From Tubiluchus corallicola (taxonomy: Eukaryota > Priapulida > Priapulimorpha > Priapulimorphida > Tubiluchidae), in contig JAQGDQ010001206.1 in NCBI GenBank assembly GCA_030141605.1, positions 1 through 55,544 on the forward strand: a DNA stretch of 55,544 nucleotides. The letters are read 5' to 3'. The translations under genes were made by a program, and so were the position numbers. Of the stretch, positions 34,101-44,596 are shown piece by piece (positions within the stretch are counted from its first letter, which is position 1; each line of letters starts with the position of its first letter). Under the pieces are notes generated by a model. That model was not told the DNA's origin. It did no database searches and saw only the letters and a list, made by a program, of their open reading frames with translations.

Positions 34101-37100
34101 TAATAAGGACCAGTTCACACCCGTAGATATAGCCAACTCGAACCACAAGAGCCTCATTACGGAACATGGCGATCGCGGTGGCAACACATTCTTTGATCCA
34201 CATTCAAAGCAGACATTTAGGTACGAACCAGAAACACATCGGGCTAGTATTTGCCAGAAAATCACTGTTGCTTTGTTGAAATTTAGTTTATATTTGGTTT
34301 ACACATGATTTTATTGAAGATGGACCATCAGACAAACTAGGTTTGAAACAGACAGTTTTGCAACTGATGTATGTTCCCCCCCCCCCATGTGGGAGCGAAA
34401 TGCTAGACGGATGTAGAACAATGGTGACTACAATGTACAACAAATGCTGCTATAATTATGAACATTGTGTAAGAAGAACAAACATAGCTCAAATTGTTTG
34501 CAATAAAAGACTGCATTAATGCAAAAACTTGAGTGCTCACAGGGTTCCCATACAGGGACAGATTTGTTGCAAGACTGTAAACATCTATGTTGAATGTCGA
34601 CAAAAGAGTGCAGAGATTTGTAAATAAATCATGTCTGGCCTGGTGATTGTTGCTTTGTTGAAGTGATCCTGGTGATTGTTGACATGTGACATGTCTGTTG
34701 ATCGTGGTGACTGTTGACGTGTGAGCTTGGTGACATGTCTGGCCTGATGATTGCTGCTTTGTTGAAGTGATCCTGGTGATTGTTGTCATGTGACATGTCT
34801 GTTGAGCGTGGTGGCTGTTGACGTGTGAGCTTGGTGACATGTGTGGCCTGATGATTGTTGCTTTGTTGAAGTGATCCTGGTGATTGTTGACATGTGACAT
34901 GTCTGTTGAGCGTGGTGGCTGTTGACGTGTGAGCTTGGTGACATGTCTGGCCTGATGATTGCTGCTTTGTTGAAGTGATCCTGGTGATTGTTGACATGTG
35001 ACATGTCTGTTGAGCGCATTGGCTGTTGACGTGTGAGCTTGGTGACATGTCTGGCCTGATGATTGCTGCTTTGTTGAAGTGATCCTGGTGATTGTTGACA
35101 TGTGACATGTCTGTTGAGCGTGTGGTGGCTGTTGACGTGTGAGCTTAGTGACATGTCTGGCCTGATGATTGTTGCTTTGTTGAAGTGATCCTGGTGATTG
35201 TTGACATGTGACATGTCTGTTGAGCGTGGTGGCTGTTGACGTGTGAGCTTGGTGACATGTCTGGCCTGATGATTGTTGCTTTGTTGAAGTGATCCTGGTG
35301 ATTGTTGACATGTGACATGTCTGTTGATCGTGGTGACTGTTGACGTGTGTGCTTGGTGATATGTCTGGCCTGATGATTGTTGCTTTGTTGAAGTGATCCT
35401 GGTGATTGTTGACATGTGACATGTCTGTTGAGCGTGGTGGCTGTTGACGTGTGAGTTTGGTGACATGTCTGGCCTGATGATTGTTGCTTTGTTGAAGTGA
35501 TCCTGGTGATTGTTGACATGTGACATGTCTGTTGAGCCTGGTGGCTGTTGACGTGTGAGCTTGGTGACATGTCTGGCCTGATGATTGTTGCTTTGTTGAA
35601 GTGATCCTGGTGATTGTTGACATGTGACATGTCTGTTGAGCCTGGTGGCTGTTGACATGTGAGCTTGGTGACATGTCTGGCCTGATGATTGCTGCTTTGT
35701 TGAAGTGATCCTGGTGATTGTTGTCATGTGACATGTCTGTTGAGCGTGGTGGCTGTTGACGTGTGAGCTTGGTGACATGTCTGGCCTGATGATTGTTGCT
35801 TTGTTGAAGTGATCCTGGTGATTGTTGACATGTGACATGTCTGGTGAACGTGATGATTGTTGACATGTCTCATTGTCTGGTGATCCTGGTGATTGTTGAC
35901 ATGTGACGTGTCTGTTGGGCCTGGTGACTGTTGACGTGTGAGTTTGGTGAGCCTGGTGACATGTCTGGCCAGATGATTGTTGCTTTGTTGAAGTGATCCT
36001 GGTGATTGTTGAAATGTGACATGTCTGTTGAGCCTGGTGACTGTTGACATGTGAGTTTGGTGAGCCTGTGACTGCTGACGTGTGAGTTTGGTGAGCCTGG
36101 TGACTGCTGACGTGTGAGTTTGGTGAACCTGGTGACTGCTGACGTGTGAGTTTGGTGATCTTGTGACTGCTGACGTGTGAGTTTGGTGAGCCTGTGACTG
36201 CTGACGTGTGAGTTTGGTGAGGCTGTGACTGCTGACGTGTGAGTTTGGTGAGCCTGTGACTGCTGACGTGTGAGTTTGGTGAGCCTGGTGACTGCTGACG
36301 TGTGAGTTTGGTGAGCCTGGTGACTGCTGACGTGTGAGTTTGGTGAGCCTGGTGACATGTCTAGCCTGATGATTGTTGCTTTGTTGAAGTTTAGTTTAGT
36401 ATACATTTCTTAGTTTGTACGCGACATGCGTTCGACTTCGTTTTATCTGAAGAAAAATTAAAAATTCTTTCTGCTAAACCAATGCCAAAACATTAAGTAA
36501 CTGGTATAATGATAATTAATAATAATATGACATGACGAAATGAGAAGAGATGAAACTTACATCTTTGCCGCATACCGGTGACTCACTTCTTTCATATCCT
36601 AACTGTGAAATGAGGCCAATGGCCTATTTCCTGACCTAGCTCACCTGTCTAAACTAGGAAAAACAAACACCAGGGGGCACCACGTGCTTATATCCAAAAC
36701 ACAGTTTGACTTTTTCACTTGTTAGTAAACTTTGCTGCTTGCATTTGTATGTCAACATCAGCTGCTTATCACTTTTACTACAAATCAGTTTAAGACATTT
36801 TTCAAAATTTTACCATCTGTTTTTGACAGGTATGATCACCTGCGTAAGGAGGCTGTCGATTACCAGCCCGCAGAGGTTGATTCGACCGCTGAGCCATGGA
36901 GGGCAGCACTGGAGACGGCATTTATCGCTTACGTAGAGAATCACTACAAGAACGGTGTGTGTTCGGTATACGGGACGAGTGAAGATGGAACAATAGAATT
37001 AACAGCGTGCATTGAAGATCACATATATACACCAAAAAATTTTTGGTAATATTTTTCATTAATGTCTCTTCATGTGCATTGGTGTCAACCAGTACTTAGT

Positions 37101-38598
37101 ACATGATACACAGGGGGCGTATCAAGACTTTACAACGCCCTGGGCTGATAGTTTCTCCCACCCATCTTTATTGTGAATTTATTATTGTTTATTGAGCAGA
37201 TCAAGCAATTACTTGTGGTGTATTAGAAACACTATTAACCTAGTTTCTACACGATCATTATTAATTACATGTATTTGCATAGCGCTTATATTCAAGTAGG
37301 CTGCACAACTGCTTGTTGTGTAATACCTTGCACTTGTATGTGGCACTTATATAGAAGCTGTGCTCAGTAACTGCTTGTGGTGTGTTATAAAATGCGACCT
37401 TTACGTGAACATGAAAGAACACAGATTTTCCGAGGAAATGAGAATTTTTTCTTTAATGCGACGCCCTCAAAGTTTGGCACCCTAGGCAATAGCCTAGTTA
37501 GCGTATTGGTTAATATGCCCCTGATGATACATGGTACATGATAATAACTTCCCTTGAAATTTTCAACAGAGTTTTTTATTTAACGTAAAATATATGACAA
37601 AGTTCAAATTGCTAACTATGATGATACCAGTAATAATAGTTACTAATTGTCTGACAATCCTTTCACAGGTAACTGCAAAAAAATTTGTTAAATAGTGTTA
37701 GAATTGCCAACAATTTCTGAATGCGGATTCGTGAATTTTAATGAGAAATGTTACCGCCCAATCACAGCACTTCGACTTCTCTTCATTTTGAGTCAGTTCA
37801 GTTACCGTTGCAGTTACCATTTACCGTGATACGCTTACTGTTTATCAAATTTAAAAACTTGTAGGAAGGATACAGTTTAAAACAGGGGTGTGCAAATTGC
37901 GGCCCGCGGGACACTTGCGGCCCGCGAAGAGATTTGTCAACCTAATGGAAGTGCGGCCCGGGCGAGATTAATTGAGTGTATCCAGCTGAAGTCCGTGCCA
38001 CGATCCCAAAGATAGTGCGGGTAGTTTTTTCTACTAGATCGGATGCCATTAACCCTTACAAGAAGGTTGTAGCTTAATGTCGCTGTACTACACAGACTGT
38101 GTGATACACATTACTAATATGCATTGTAATGAAATTACCACTATCTGTCCTGAAAGTAGAAATATATGGTTTGTAATATAAATTTTAATAACCTGTAAAA
38201 TAGTTTCTTGAGTGTAGTAGTAATGATGTACGCAGGTCGGATGCAAAAAAATTGTTATTAGGCCTTTCTGTACTTGGCTCCTTGATCAAACTGCCTGTGG
38301 CCCGCTTGTTGTGACCACTTAACTTTTTTTTGCTCGAGGGATCTAAGTGAGAAAAATAGAGGGAATTCAAATTTACTCATTGTGACCAAACATTGTGCTT
38401 TTTATCACGGAAGCATTTGAATCTTTATTGTACGAATTTTAGGAATGGACGCTGGCGATCTCAGTGGTCTGTTAGTTTCTCACCGTCTTCCGGTTCAGCC
38501 GAGCTTAAAGGCGTCCTCAAAGTACAGGTAAATCAGCACTATTTTCTTGTCGAATCAGCACCGAGGTAACATTTTTTTGCTTTATGCGAACATACTGC

Positions 38599-38667
<69 letters not shown>

Positions 38668-41316
38668 GTCTCTCTTTCTCTCTCCCTCTCTCCCTCCCTC
38701 CCTCCCTCCCTCCCTCTCTCTCTCGTCTCTCTGTCCTGTGTCTCTCTGTCCTGTGTCTCTCTCTCTCTCGTAAATTGCGTAATTTTATTTTTTTCGTATT
38801 TATTTTTTATTTTTCTATTTCATTTGGAGGCACAAAATTCACTTCGCCTAGGGCCTCCAATTACCTAAGGCCGGCCCTGTGTATGGGCACTTGTACATAA
38901 ACACCAAGTTTAGGTTTTTTATTAAACGTAGATCAGTGTGTGAATAACAATACAGGCAAAATGTTTTTGTAGGTGAACTTACATTCTTGAAATCATAAAT
39001 AAAGTTTTCTTTTTTGAGTTTTAAAAATTTTCTTTTTCTTTTGCCAGGCGCCCAGTCAAATTTCTTGCATTTATTTTTGGAAAATATAAAATGTACAAAA
39101 AAAATAAGCATCACTAGTATAAATGAAATGTGTTTCAAAAGCCAGAATTACAGGAGAACCTGTTGAGTTAAACTGAGAATGTCACGGTATCCGATAAAAT
39201 TTTTTAATTTTGAAATGCACACATATTTTACTTATTCTACGTAAAGTTATTTGGCAAGTTACGATTTCACGCAGAATGTGCTGAGCAAGTAAGTTTCTTG
39301 AAAAAGTTACTCGGTATTAATGCTTTGCGCTTCAGTAACTAGTGAGGCGTTTAACAATAGTGATGACTAATAACCTTTTCAGACCCAAAGTATTTTTTTA
39401 ATAAGAAAAATTTTTTTGGCCTGGTACTTTTGTTCAGTATGTCCATCTTGTTTACACATAATTATTTTTTCTACCTGTGCCAGCGTGTTAAATAATCCCA
39501 CGGGATACATTGGGATTCAATGGAAGCATAAAATGTGCTTCATTTTGCAACTGCTGATAATTTTTTAAAGTATTTAAGACATTTAGTATGCACGCTACGC
39601 TGATCTGTACAAAATCGTCTCTAAAGTATTGTACCTTGCACAGTTTTTTATGCTATGTAGATTTTCTAGTTTGCCAGTTTATCACCATTTTTAGTCTATT
39701 GTTATTGGCTTAAATCAAAATAACTATTAACAGACCAAATAACTGTCAGTTTTAAAATTTCATTGATTTTAAAGGCAAAAAATATTCTCGTATCCCACGG
39801 GATACAACGGGTATAAAAGGGATAATGTATTTTAATCAATTACGTTATTATATATATATATCTTAGGTGCATTACTATGAGGACGGTAATGTTCAGCTAG
39901 TAAGCTCTAAAGATGTGCAAGAACCGCTTACAGTTTCTAATGAAAGTCAAACCGCTAAAGAGTTTGTCAAGCTGGTGGAAGATGCAGAAAATGAATATCA
40001 GGTATTTTAAGAGTTTACTCTTTCTTGCTGAGATGCATGTGGTGGAGATGAGGATGTTGAGATGGATGGTGGGAATGACAAGAAGAGATAAAATTAGAAA
40101 TAATAATATCAGAGGAACAGTGAAAGTAGTGGAAGCCCCGAAAAAGATACAAGAGGCAAGATTGCGATGGTATGGACACCCGAAAAGAAGAGTCGGGGAA
40201 GATCATGTGGGAATGGACGTCCTGGAAATTGAAGTGCTGGGAAATAGAAGAAGAGGACGACCCAAGCTGAGATGGTTTGAATGTATTAGTGGAGACCTTA
40301 GAGAGAAGAACATAAATGAAGAGATGGTCAACAACAGGAATGCATGGAGAAGACTCATTCACAATGGCGACCCCGCGTAGGGAAAAGCTGGGAAGAAGAA
40401 GAAGACTCTTTCTTGCTGAGTTGCTGCTTAGATTTGTCATTACAGGTCCACTTAAGATGGATAATGCTTTTTCCTGCCTGCTCCTATCAGTTTTCATTTT
40501 TCATTGAGCTGCGGTTTGATTAAAGGGAAAGGAAAGGCAATTTTAACACACATCCCAATGACTTTTCTTATAAGATTATATTACTTTGCATTACGCTTAC
40601 CAGTCTGAACGACTTATTGAAATGGAAAAAAAAATTGTTAATAATTTAAAGTATTCTCTCCACCTTGTTTACATCACGTACCTCAGTGCAACCACGTGTA
40701 TATCTCTATGTATAAAAATATTAAATCAATTGTGTGGAGTTATTTGAGTCAATTGCAGACAGTTTTTATATGCTTCTGCATAGGAGCGGTCGATACTTGG
40801 GTGTTTTTGAAACAATTAGGTATCATGTATCCTTGTTAGTTGGATATTTTAAATTATGCATGAAACAAGGTAGTTGATATTTTAAGTCCACTTAGAGGCT
40901 TTCTGTGGTCACAAAATTGCAATTTCAACCCCATTAGTAGCCTAGGTGGCCCCAAAACCCTTGGCCTGTTTCAGAGTTTTTTGCAATTTGTCATTCTCAT
41001 CCCTGATAAACTTAGTGCTTAGACTTTTGGTAATTATTTTTGTATTTATTACCGGTGATAAAATATGCACTTTCGAATGTCATGTTTTCTTTTGCTGGTA
41101 AAAAGAAAAATCTCATTTAACTTGCTAACAGTGGCGCAGCAGTCATTTAAACCAGTTTGTCTTTTATTTATACAGAATGCGATAAACGAGAACTACCAAA
41201 CCATGTCTGATACGACGTTCAAGGCTTTACGGCGTCAACTGCCGGTCACTCGCACCAAAATTGACTGGAGCAAAATTATAGGGTATCGAATCGGCGCCGA
41301 GCTGAAACACATGTAG
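25140..41316 (+). CDS. CAPZA: F-actin-capping protein subunit alpha (complete, 8 exons)
   Basis: Exons 25140-25181, 27966-28029, 29460-29511, 34086-34220, 36830-37045, 38443-38527, 39867-40001 and 41176-41316 join in frame to 870 nt (289 aa; the human CAPZA1 protein is 286 aa). Both family signatures are present: VHYYEDGNV (199-207) and FKALRRQLP (258-266). [20 protein letters not shown] and PKNFWNGRWRS also match. The alpha subunit pairs with CAPZB and caps actin filament barbed ends; the C-terminal helix region binds actin. The middle (about residues 64-130) is more diverged than the ends. Introns hold solo LTR, hAT and Tigger elements and two large satellites, yet the frame is intact, so it should be functional. 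Confidence 0.96.
26023..26036. repeat. G14 homopolymer
   Basis: Fourteen consecutive G residues in CAPZA intron 1. Similar runs occur at 34376-34386 (C11), 51228-51240 (G13) and 53954-53965 (G12). Confidence 0.95.
26226..26554 (-). pseudogene. Tigger/pogo-like transposon 5' fragment with transposase HTH remnant
   Basis: The minus strand begins with TIR-like CAGTGTTCGCTTGCTACTTC next to TA (26555-26556). It reaches a short frame [19 protein letters not shown] (26226-26290), the CENP-B-type helix-turn-helix region of Tigger transposases. Frame is broken upstream and the catalytic part is missing. Confidence 0.65.
26772..27278. mobile_element. Tigger/pogo-like MITE
   Basis: Terminal inverted repeats CAGTGGCCGCCGCTTATTAT and its near-complement, flanked by TA on both sides (26770-26771, 27279-27280), the mariner-superfamily signature. 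The TTAATATGGACA/TTATTGTGGACA motif recurs inside both ends. 507 bp, no convincing transposase, so non-autonomous. Nested in the element at 25421-27390. Confidence 0.88.
27966..28029 (+). CDS. CAPZA: CAPZA exon 2
   Basis: Acceptor TTTTTAG, then [20 protein letters not shown] and N plus one base; donor GTAAGT. The split codon is Asp (G|AT). Confidence 0.95.
28230..28470 (-). repeat. Interspersed repeat family R3, copy 4 (inverted)
   Basis: The minus strand carries CCATTTTAACGGTAAGGCAT and TTGAAACAAGTTTAGATAAC, matching the R3 copies. Ends are approximate. Confidence 0.65.
28538..28964 (+). mobile_element. Solo LTR, family L, copy 3
   Basis: Begins TGTGGAAGTTAG, ends GACTTTCACA, and has a perfect 5-bp TSD CTGTC (28533-28537, 28965-28969). 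AATAAACACTTTTCTGTTGT supplies the poly(A) signal on the + strand. It sits in CAPZA intron 2 opposite in orientation to the two copies in DRGX. Confidence 0.9.
29460..29511 (+). CDS. CAPZA: CAPZA exon 3
   Basis: Acceptor TTTTTTCAG, donor GTAAGG. Encodes [16 protein letters not shown] after the split Asp and ends with two bases of a Gly codon. Confidence 0.95.
29512..30387. other. CAPZA intron 3, proximal part
   Basis: AT-rich, with a LINE-tail-like TTTATTTTGCCATTTTAAAA near 30281-30300. No gene was seen. Confidence 0.45.
30396..30871. mobile_element. hAT-like MITE, family H3
   Basis: Perfect 8-bp TSD CCTATATG (30388-30395, 30872-30879). Left end CTGTAGCGGATAGCCC and right end, read inward, CAGGGGCGGATTATGATT share CTG/CAG and GCGGAT; both continue to a GGCCTTAGGC-like motif. 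476 bp, no ORF. Confidence 0.85.
31071..31544 (-). mobile_element. LINE 3' fragment with (TGTCTA) tail, nested in H2 copy 1
   Basis: Absent from the other H2 copy. Possible TSD ACTACA (31065-31070, 31545-31550). The minus-strand end reads GAGAAAATAAATGTTCTATG, then TCTATG repeats. A hairpin-like GACCCTATGGTC lies upstream of that tail. Confidence 0.6.
32054..33536. repeat. 14-bp satellite (ATCGTGATTATAGT)n
   Basis: About 106 copies with a few recurring variants (CATCGTGACTATAG, TAATGTGACTATAG, ATCGCGATTATAGT). Ordered variant strings recur, for example near 32120, 32420 and 32850, showing higher-order duplication. It lies within the H2 hAT element in CAPZA intron 3. Confidence 0.97.
33567..34085. 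other. End of CAPZA intron 3
   Basis: Contains the inverted 225-bp repeat at 33647-33870. The rest is unremarkable up to the exon 4 acceptor. Confidence 0.5.
33647..33870 (-). repeat. Interspersed 225-bp repeat (inverted relative to 4531-4755)
   Basis: Near-identical reverse complement of 4531-4755, including AGGTTCACATGACAGTGGGC in the minus sense. Confidence 0.8.
34086..34220 (+). CDS. CAPZA: CAPZA exon 4
   Basis: Acceptor CTCTTACAG, donor GTACGA. Encodes [15 protein letters not shown], then [20 protein letters not shown]. Follows the 4.6-kb intron with the 14-bp satellite. Confidence 0.95.
34626..36378. repeat. 104-bp minisatellite passing into a ~32-bp array
   Basis: About twelve copies of a 104-bp unit containing GCCTGATGATTGTTGCTTTG and GTGATCCTGGTGATTGTTGA. 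After about 35850 the units shorten. From about 36055 the array is made of a unit of about 31-33 bp containing GACTGCTGACGTGTGAGTTT, a piece of the longer unit. Long minus-strand frames exist because all three phases of the unit lack stops; no protein is implied. Confidence 0.97.
36379..36829. other. End of CAPZA intron 4
   Basis: AT-rich intronic DNA up to the exon 5 acceptor. No feature. Confidence 0.6.
36830..37045 (+). CDS. CAPZA: CAPZA exon 5
   Basis: Acceptor TTTTTGACAG, donor GTAATA. Encodes [17 protein letters not shown] through [11 protein letters not shown]; Trp is split TG|G. The longest CAPZA exon (216 nt). Confidence 0.95.
37046..37882. other. CAPZA intron 5, proximal part
   Basis: No ORF, array or bounded transposon was recognised. 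Confidence 0.5.
37883..38302 (-). mobile_element. hAT-like MITE, family H1, copy A (one end lost)
   Basis: Starts CAGGGGTGTGCAAATTGCGG and aligns with the reverse complement of copies at 42622 and 52143 through GATCGGATGCCATTAACCCT to CTTGATCAAACTGCC. The other terminal repeat is missing near 38302. Confidence 0.8.
38443..38527 (+). CDS. CAPZA: CAPZA exon 6
   Basis: Acceptor AATTTTAG, donor GTAAAT. Encodes [17 protein letters not shown] and [11 protein letters not shown]. Confidence 0.95.
38602..38770. repeat. (CT)n / CCCT microsatellite
   Basis: About 170 bp of CT-rich repeats, 75 bp past the exon 6 donor in CAPZA intron 6. As a long polypyrimidine tract on the + strand it could bind PTB-like factors. 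Confidence 0.95.
38771..39369. other. CAPZA intron 6, middle
   Basis: AT-rich, no gene. GGCCTCCAATTACCTAAGGC near 38850 looks like a transposon end (hAT-like), but no mate was found. Confidence 0.4.
39374..39821 (+). mobile_element. piggyBac-like MITE, copy 1
   Basis: Begins CCTTTTCAGACCC and ends TATAAAAGGG. It is flanked on both sides by ATAA (39370-39373, 39822-39825) rather than the usual TTAA. Two internal palindromes (ATCCCACGGGAT) match those in the copy at 49124-49596, which is inverted relative to this one. Confidence 0.8.
39867..40001 (+). CDS. CAPZA: CAPZA exon 7
   Basis: Acceptor ATATCTTAG, donor GTATTT. Opens with signature [16 protein letters not shown] and ends DAENEYQ, phase 0. 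An RTE-type fragment inserted only 31 bp past the donor. Confidence 0.97.
40033..40404 (+). mobile_element. RTE-type LINE 3' fragment in CAPZA intron 7
   Basis: A perfect 16-bp TSD ACTCTTTCTTGCTGAG (40017-40032, 40405-40420) bounds it. It encodes the protein C-terminus ([20 protein letters not shown] through [10 protein letters not shown] to [11 protein letters not shown]) and ends in a (GAA)n tail. The catalytic domains are missing: a dead, 5'-truncated copy in the same orientation as CAPZA. The related minus copy is at 3579-4431. Confidence 0.92.
40421..41175. other. Rest of CAPZA intron 7
   Basis: No feature beyond the exon 8 acceptor. Confidence 0.5.
41176..41316 (+). CDS. CAPZA: CAPZA exon 8
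   Basis: Acceptor TTTATACAG. Encodes [20 protein letters not shown] and onward to AELKHM plus TAG. Contains signature FKALRRQLP. Confidence 0.97.
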   Translation, partial: NAINENYQTMSDTTFKALRRQLPVTRTKIDWSKIIGYRIGAELKHM

Positions 41317-41588
41317 CAACTGCGCCAGTTGCCATTTCTGCTAGAAGGTGGTAGTAGTAGTAGTTTCTGCCAACAGGTGGTGCTTCATCAGCTTGCTTTG
41401 CTTTGATGTCCCGGTGGTGAGAAAGTTTCTCGATACTGTTATTATTTAGTTCTTCAACAAATTTGACTGTCTGCAGTTTTTGTTGTTTGTTGGAGGGTCT
41501 GCACTATCAAGGAAAATGCTGTAATATTGCAAAAAATGATGCAATATAATTGAATATATGCTTCATAGAAAAACAGACCACTATACAA
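41317..41588. other. CAPZA 3' flank / 3' UTR
   Basis: Likely start of the 3' UTR. AACAGGTGGTGCTTC (41372-41386) is mirrored by GTAGCACCACCTGTTG near 42309. No clear AATAAA was found close to the stop. Confidence 0.4.
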
Positions 41589-42196
41589 TAGGCCTGTAAT
41601 GATACATTGATGATAATCTTTGTAAATGATATTCAGCAAATTAGCATTCACTCTGTATGCTGATAAAAATGATGCAAAGTAATTTAAGCTGCAGCTGCAG
41701 AGTTTACTGTAGTTATGTAACAATCAGTGAAGTAATTTAAGCTGCAGCTGCAGAGTTGTACTGTAGATATGTAACAGTCAGTACAGTGAACAGTAGTTGA
41801 CTTGACACATCCACTGCTGGTGGACAAAGTGATGAAAACGCAAGGCGTGTAATCTGTAGTAGGCTAGTTACGTTACTTACATGTAAACTTGAGAAATGCC
41901 AAATGTGAGTGAGAAAGTGCACAACTCTTAAACCTAAAGTTTAAAGAGTTTTGCTTTTCTGGTGGCTTACAATGCAAGTAATAGCCTACACATTACACAA
42001 GTAATTTATAGAAATCGACTAACTTGTCCATTTTAGCATTTAGTAATCCCTAACCAACGACATGATCTAGTTGTTTTTTTGTGAAACCTACAAACGTTCA
42101 CTCAGGTGTAATAACAGGATACGTATCGTGACGTGAGTTTAGTATCGCCATATGTATCATATCGTAACCTAACCTAACTGTATCGTTACAGCCCTA
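41589..42196. mobile_element. hAT-like MITE, family H2, copy 2
   Basis: Ends TAGGCCTGTAATGATACATT and (reverse) TAGGGCTGTAACGATACAGT. Flanks CTATACAA/CTATGTAA match at 6 of 8 bases. It includes a tandem duplication around AGCTGCAGCTGCAGAG and a few TATCGTGA-like motifs near the right end, but no satellite. Confidence 0.88.
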
Positions 42197-42621
42197 CTAT
42201 GTAAATGTGCAACTTTTTCTACTGTCATTTTGCAAACTCTTGACACAGTTTGACAGGCATGCTATATTGTTAAAAGTTTTTATTTGCATATAATTTTCTT
42301 GCTAGTTGGTAGCACCACCTGTTGAGTAGGGATGAAAGATTTTTTATATTATAGCTTAAACTATTATGTTTTGTATATTCTTAGAAAATACATTTCGTGA
42401 TTATATATTATACATGGGAATGCCGTGCCCTATAATGAAAAGCGTAAAATTCTGGAGATATAGCGCTATTATTTTGAAATTTAGGTGTTTAAGCAAAAAA
42501 AACAGCTATGATAGATTTATGTTTGTATTTTATTAGTTTTTGCACCATACTATCATGGTGAATTATTGACATTCATTTTTTATTTGTAATGATACATTAT
42601 GCAATATTTTTTGCTGTAGAG
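42197..42621. other. CAPZA 3' flank, no feature
   Basis: AT-rich sequence between two hAT elements. Confidence 0.5.
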
Positions 42622-43089
42622 CAGGGATGTGCAAATTATCTGACTAGCCGGGCCACATTAAACTTTCCCGCGGTTCCTGCCGGCCACAGGCAGTTTGATC
42701 AAGGAGCCAAGTACAGAAAGGCCTAATAACGATTTTTTTGCATCCGACCTGCGTACATCATTACTACTACACTCAAGAAAGTTTTAGAAGTTACTTTCAG
42801 GACAGATAGTGGTAATTTCATTACAATGCATAATAGTAATGTGTATCACACAGTCTGTGTAGTACAGTGTTATTAAGCTACAACCATCTTGTAAGGGTTA
42901 ATGGCATCCGATCTAGTAGAAAGAACTACCCGCACTATCTTTGGGATCGCGGCACAGACTTCAGCTGGATACACTCAATTAATCGCCCGGGCCGCACTTT
43001 CATTAGGTTGACAAATCTCGTCGCGGGGCCGCACAAATTCTCTCGGCGGGCCACAAGTGGCCCCGGGGGCCGCAATTTGCACACCCCTG
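42622..43089 (+). mobile_element. hAT-like MITE, family H1, copy B
   Basis: Perfect 8-bp TSD CTGTAGAG (42614-42621, 43090-43097). Ends CAGGGATGTGCAAATTATC and (reverse) CAGGGGTGTGCAAATTGC. 468 bp, no transposase. GC-rich ends contrast with an AT-rich middle. Confidence 0.93.
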
Positions 43090-43238
43090 CTGTAGAGCAC
43101 TTACGTTCCTCTTGTTTGTTAAACTCTTGAATAAGCAGCTTTTGCAAAATACGATTTGTTTTTAGAACATTCATAAGCACTTATTTCATAAATTTATTAA
43201 TGCCATTTGTCATTTCATTTGATTCAACGGCAGAGTAT

Positions 43239-44596
43239 TAGGGGTGCACCAGATCCGGACGACCGCTGGCTGGATATCTGAATTCATTCCAGATCTGGTA
43301 AAAATTTGGGCAGATACAAAAATTCTAAATTTAGTGCATTTTGCTTATCTTAGTCAATAATTGTACTTACCACACTTGTTATCCGTGATCCTTATAATTA
43401 TCGTTGGCCATGACGTAACATCTTTTTTACTTTATAAACAGAAACAGTTTTAATTAAATACTGAACTATAGTGCCAAAAAAGCCAAATTTACGAATGTTA
43501 TCATCATCTCTGTAGTCACACGTCCAAATGTACATGACCCTTGGTATCACTTCACTCCTCCCTGTCACCCGGAACTTCCCGCGTCCTTGTATTTTTGATA
43601 TCTAATGGTGTGTTGATCACATCTTTCTGGATGAAATTGGTGTAAGTTGATGTAATTTATGAACGTGACACATGGTGACTAGATTTACATTGCGTGAAAC
43701 CTTTGCCTGCACTTTGCATGTGGACCAAGGGACACTACCCTGAGCAGGTTATGCACACTGAAACAGACTTCACTTGAATGAGTATTGAAGTAAATTATTT
43801 GAATTTGTTTTTGTTTAGCTATTGGTAAATTTGTTTAGAGGGAAAAAAACCAGTCACTCAGTATTTTGTGTTTATTTTACTGTTATCACTTAAACTTAGA
43901 AAAATAGAACAAAGAAATTTGCAAAGAACTGCCAATAAAACGTAAATTTTAAAATATACTTCCTCTGAATCGAAATTTCCTGGTGTGGTGGTTGCCACCA
44001 TTCACTTGAAAATCATGAAAAACTGGGAGACTTCATGACTTTTCGTAAGCGCATTGTGGCTTTGCGTAAGCGCACGCTGCTTCTAATTTAAATTTCTGCA
44101 GCTTACATAATGTTCATGCACAAATATCACAAAATATAATTTTTTTGTAAGAACTTGCCGTACTTTTGATGATAATTGACAGAGTGTTACTTTTTTTCAA
44201 AACGAATGACGTCATTGGAAAGAAAAAGGGCTTTCAACATGGGAGCATCAAAGTATGAAATGATCGCGACTTTAAAGTGATTTTACTAGTTATACGAGGC
44301 GCTTATTGCAGTTACTAAATCCTTCTAACACTTTTCGCGAACATTTAAATGAGCCAAACCGCCTAGAAGGCTTGGCCTATCCTAAGTCCTATGTTGTTAA
44401 ACACTCCCTCAAGCAGCATAGTACCTTTTTGTATTAGAAATTCAAACATTTTCAAGGTTTTACGCATGTCATGCTCTGTCATTATTGCAGCCAAATCAGA
44501 TAATTCATCGGCATTTTCTAGATTTGTAATAAATACGATCTATATATTGATCCAGAGAATCAGATCCGTTTCCAGTCCGGATCCGGCGCACATCTA
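43239..44596. mobile_element. hAT-like element, family H4
   Basis: Ends TAGGGGTGCACCAGATCCGG and (reverse) TAGATGTGCGCCGGATCCGG. Flanks CAGAGTAT/CAAATTAT match at 6 of 8 bases. 1.36 kb, but no transposase reading frame was recognised, so non-autonomous or decayed. Confidence 0.72.

Noticed and set aside
34403-35866. 487-codon antisense frame with a repeated peptide
   Set aside because: The 104-bp unit is stop-free in all three minus frames, so the length reflects repeat number. No promoter, splice or domain evidence.
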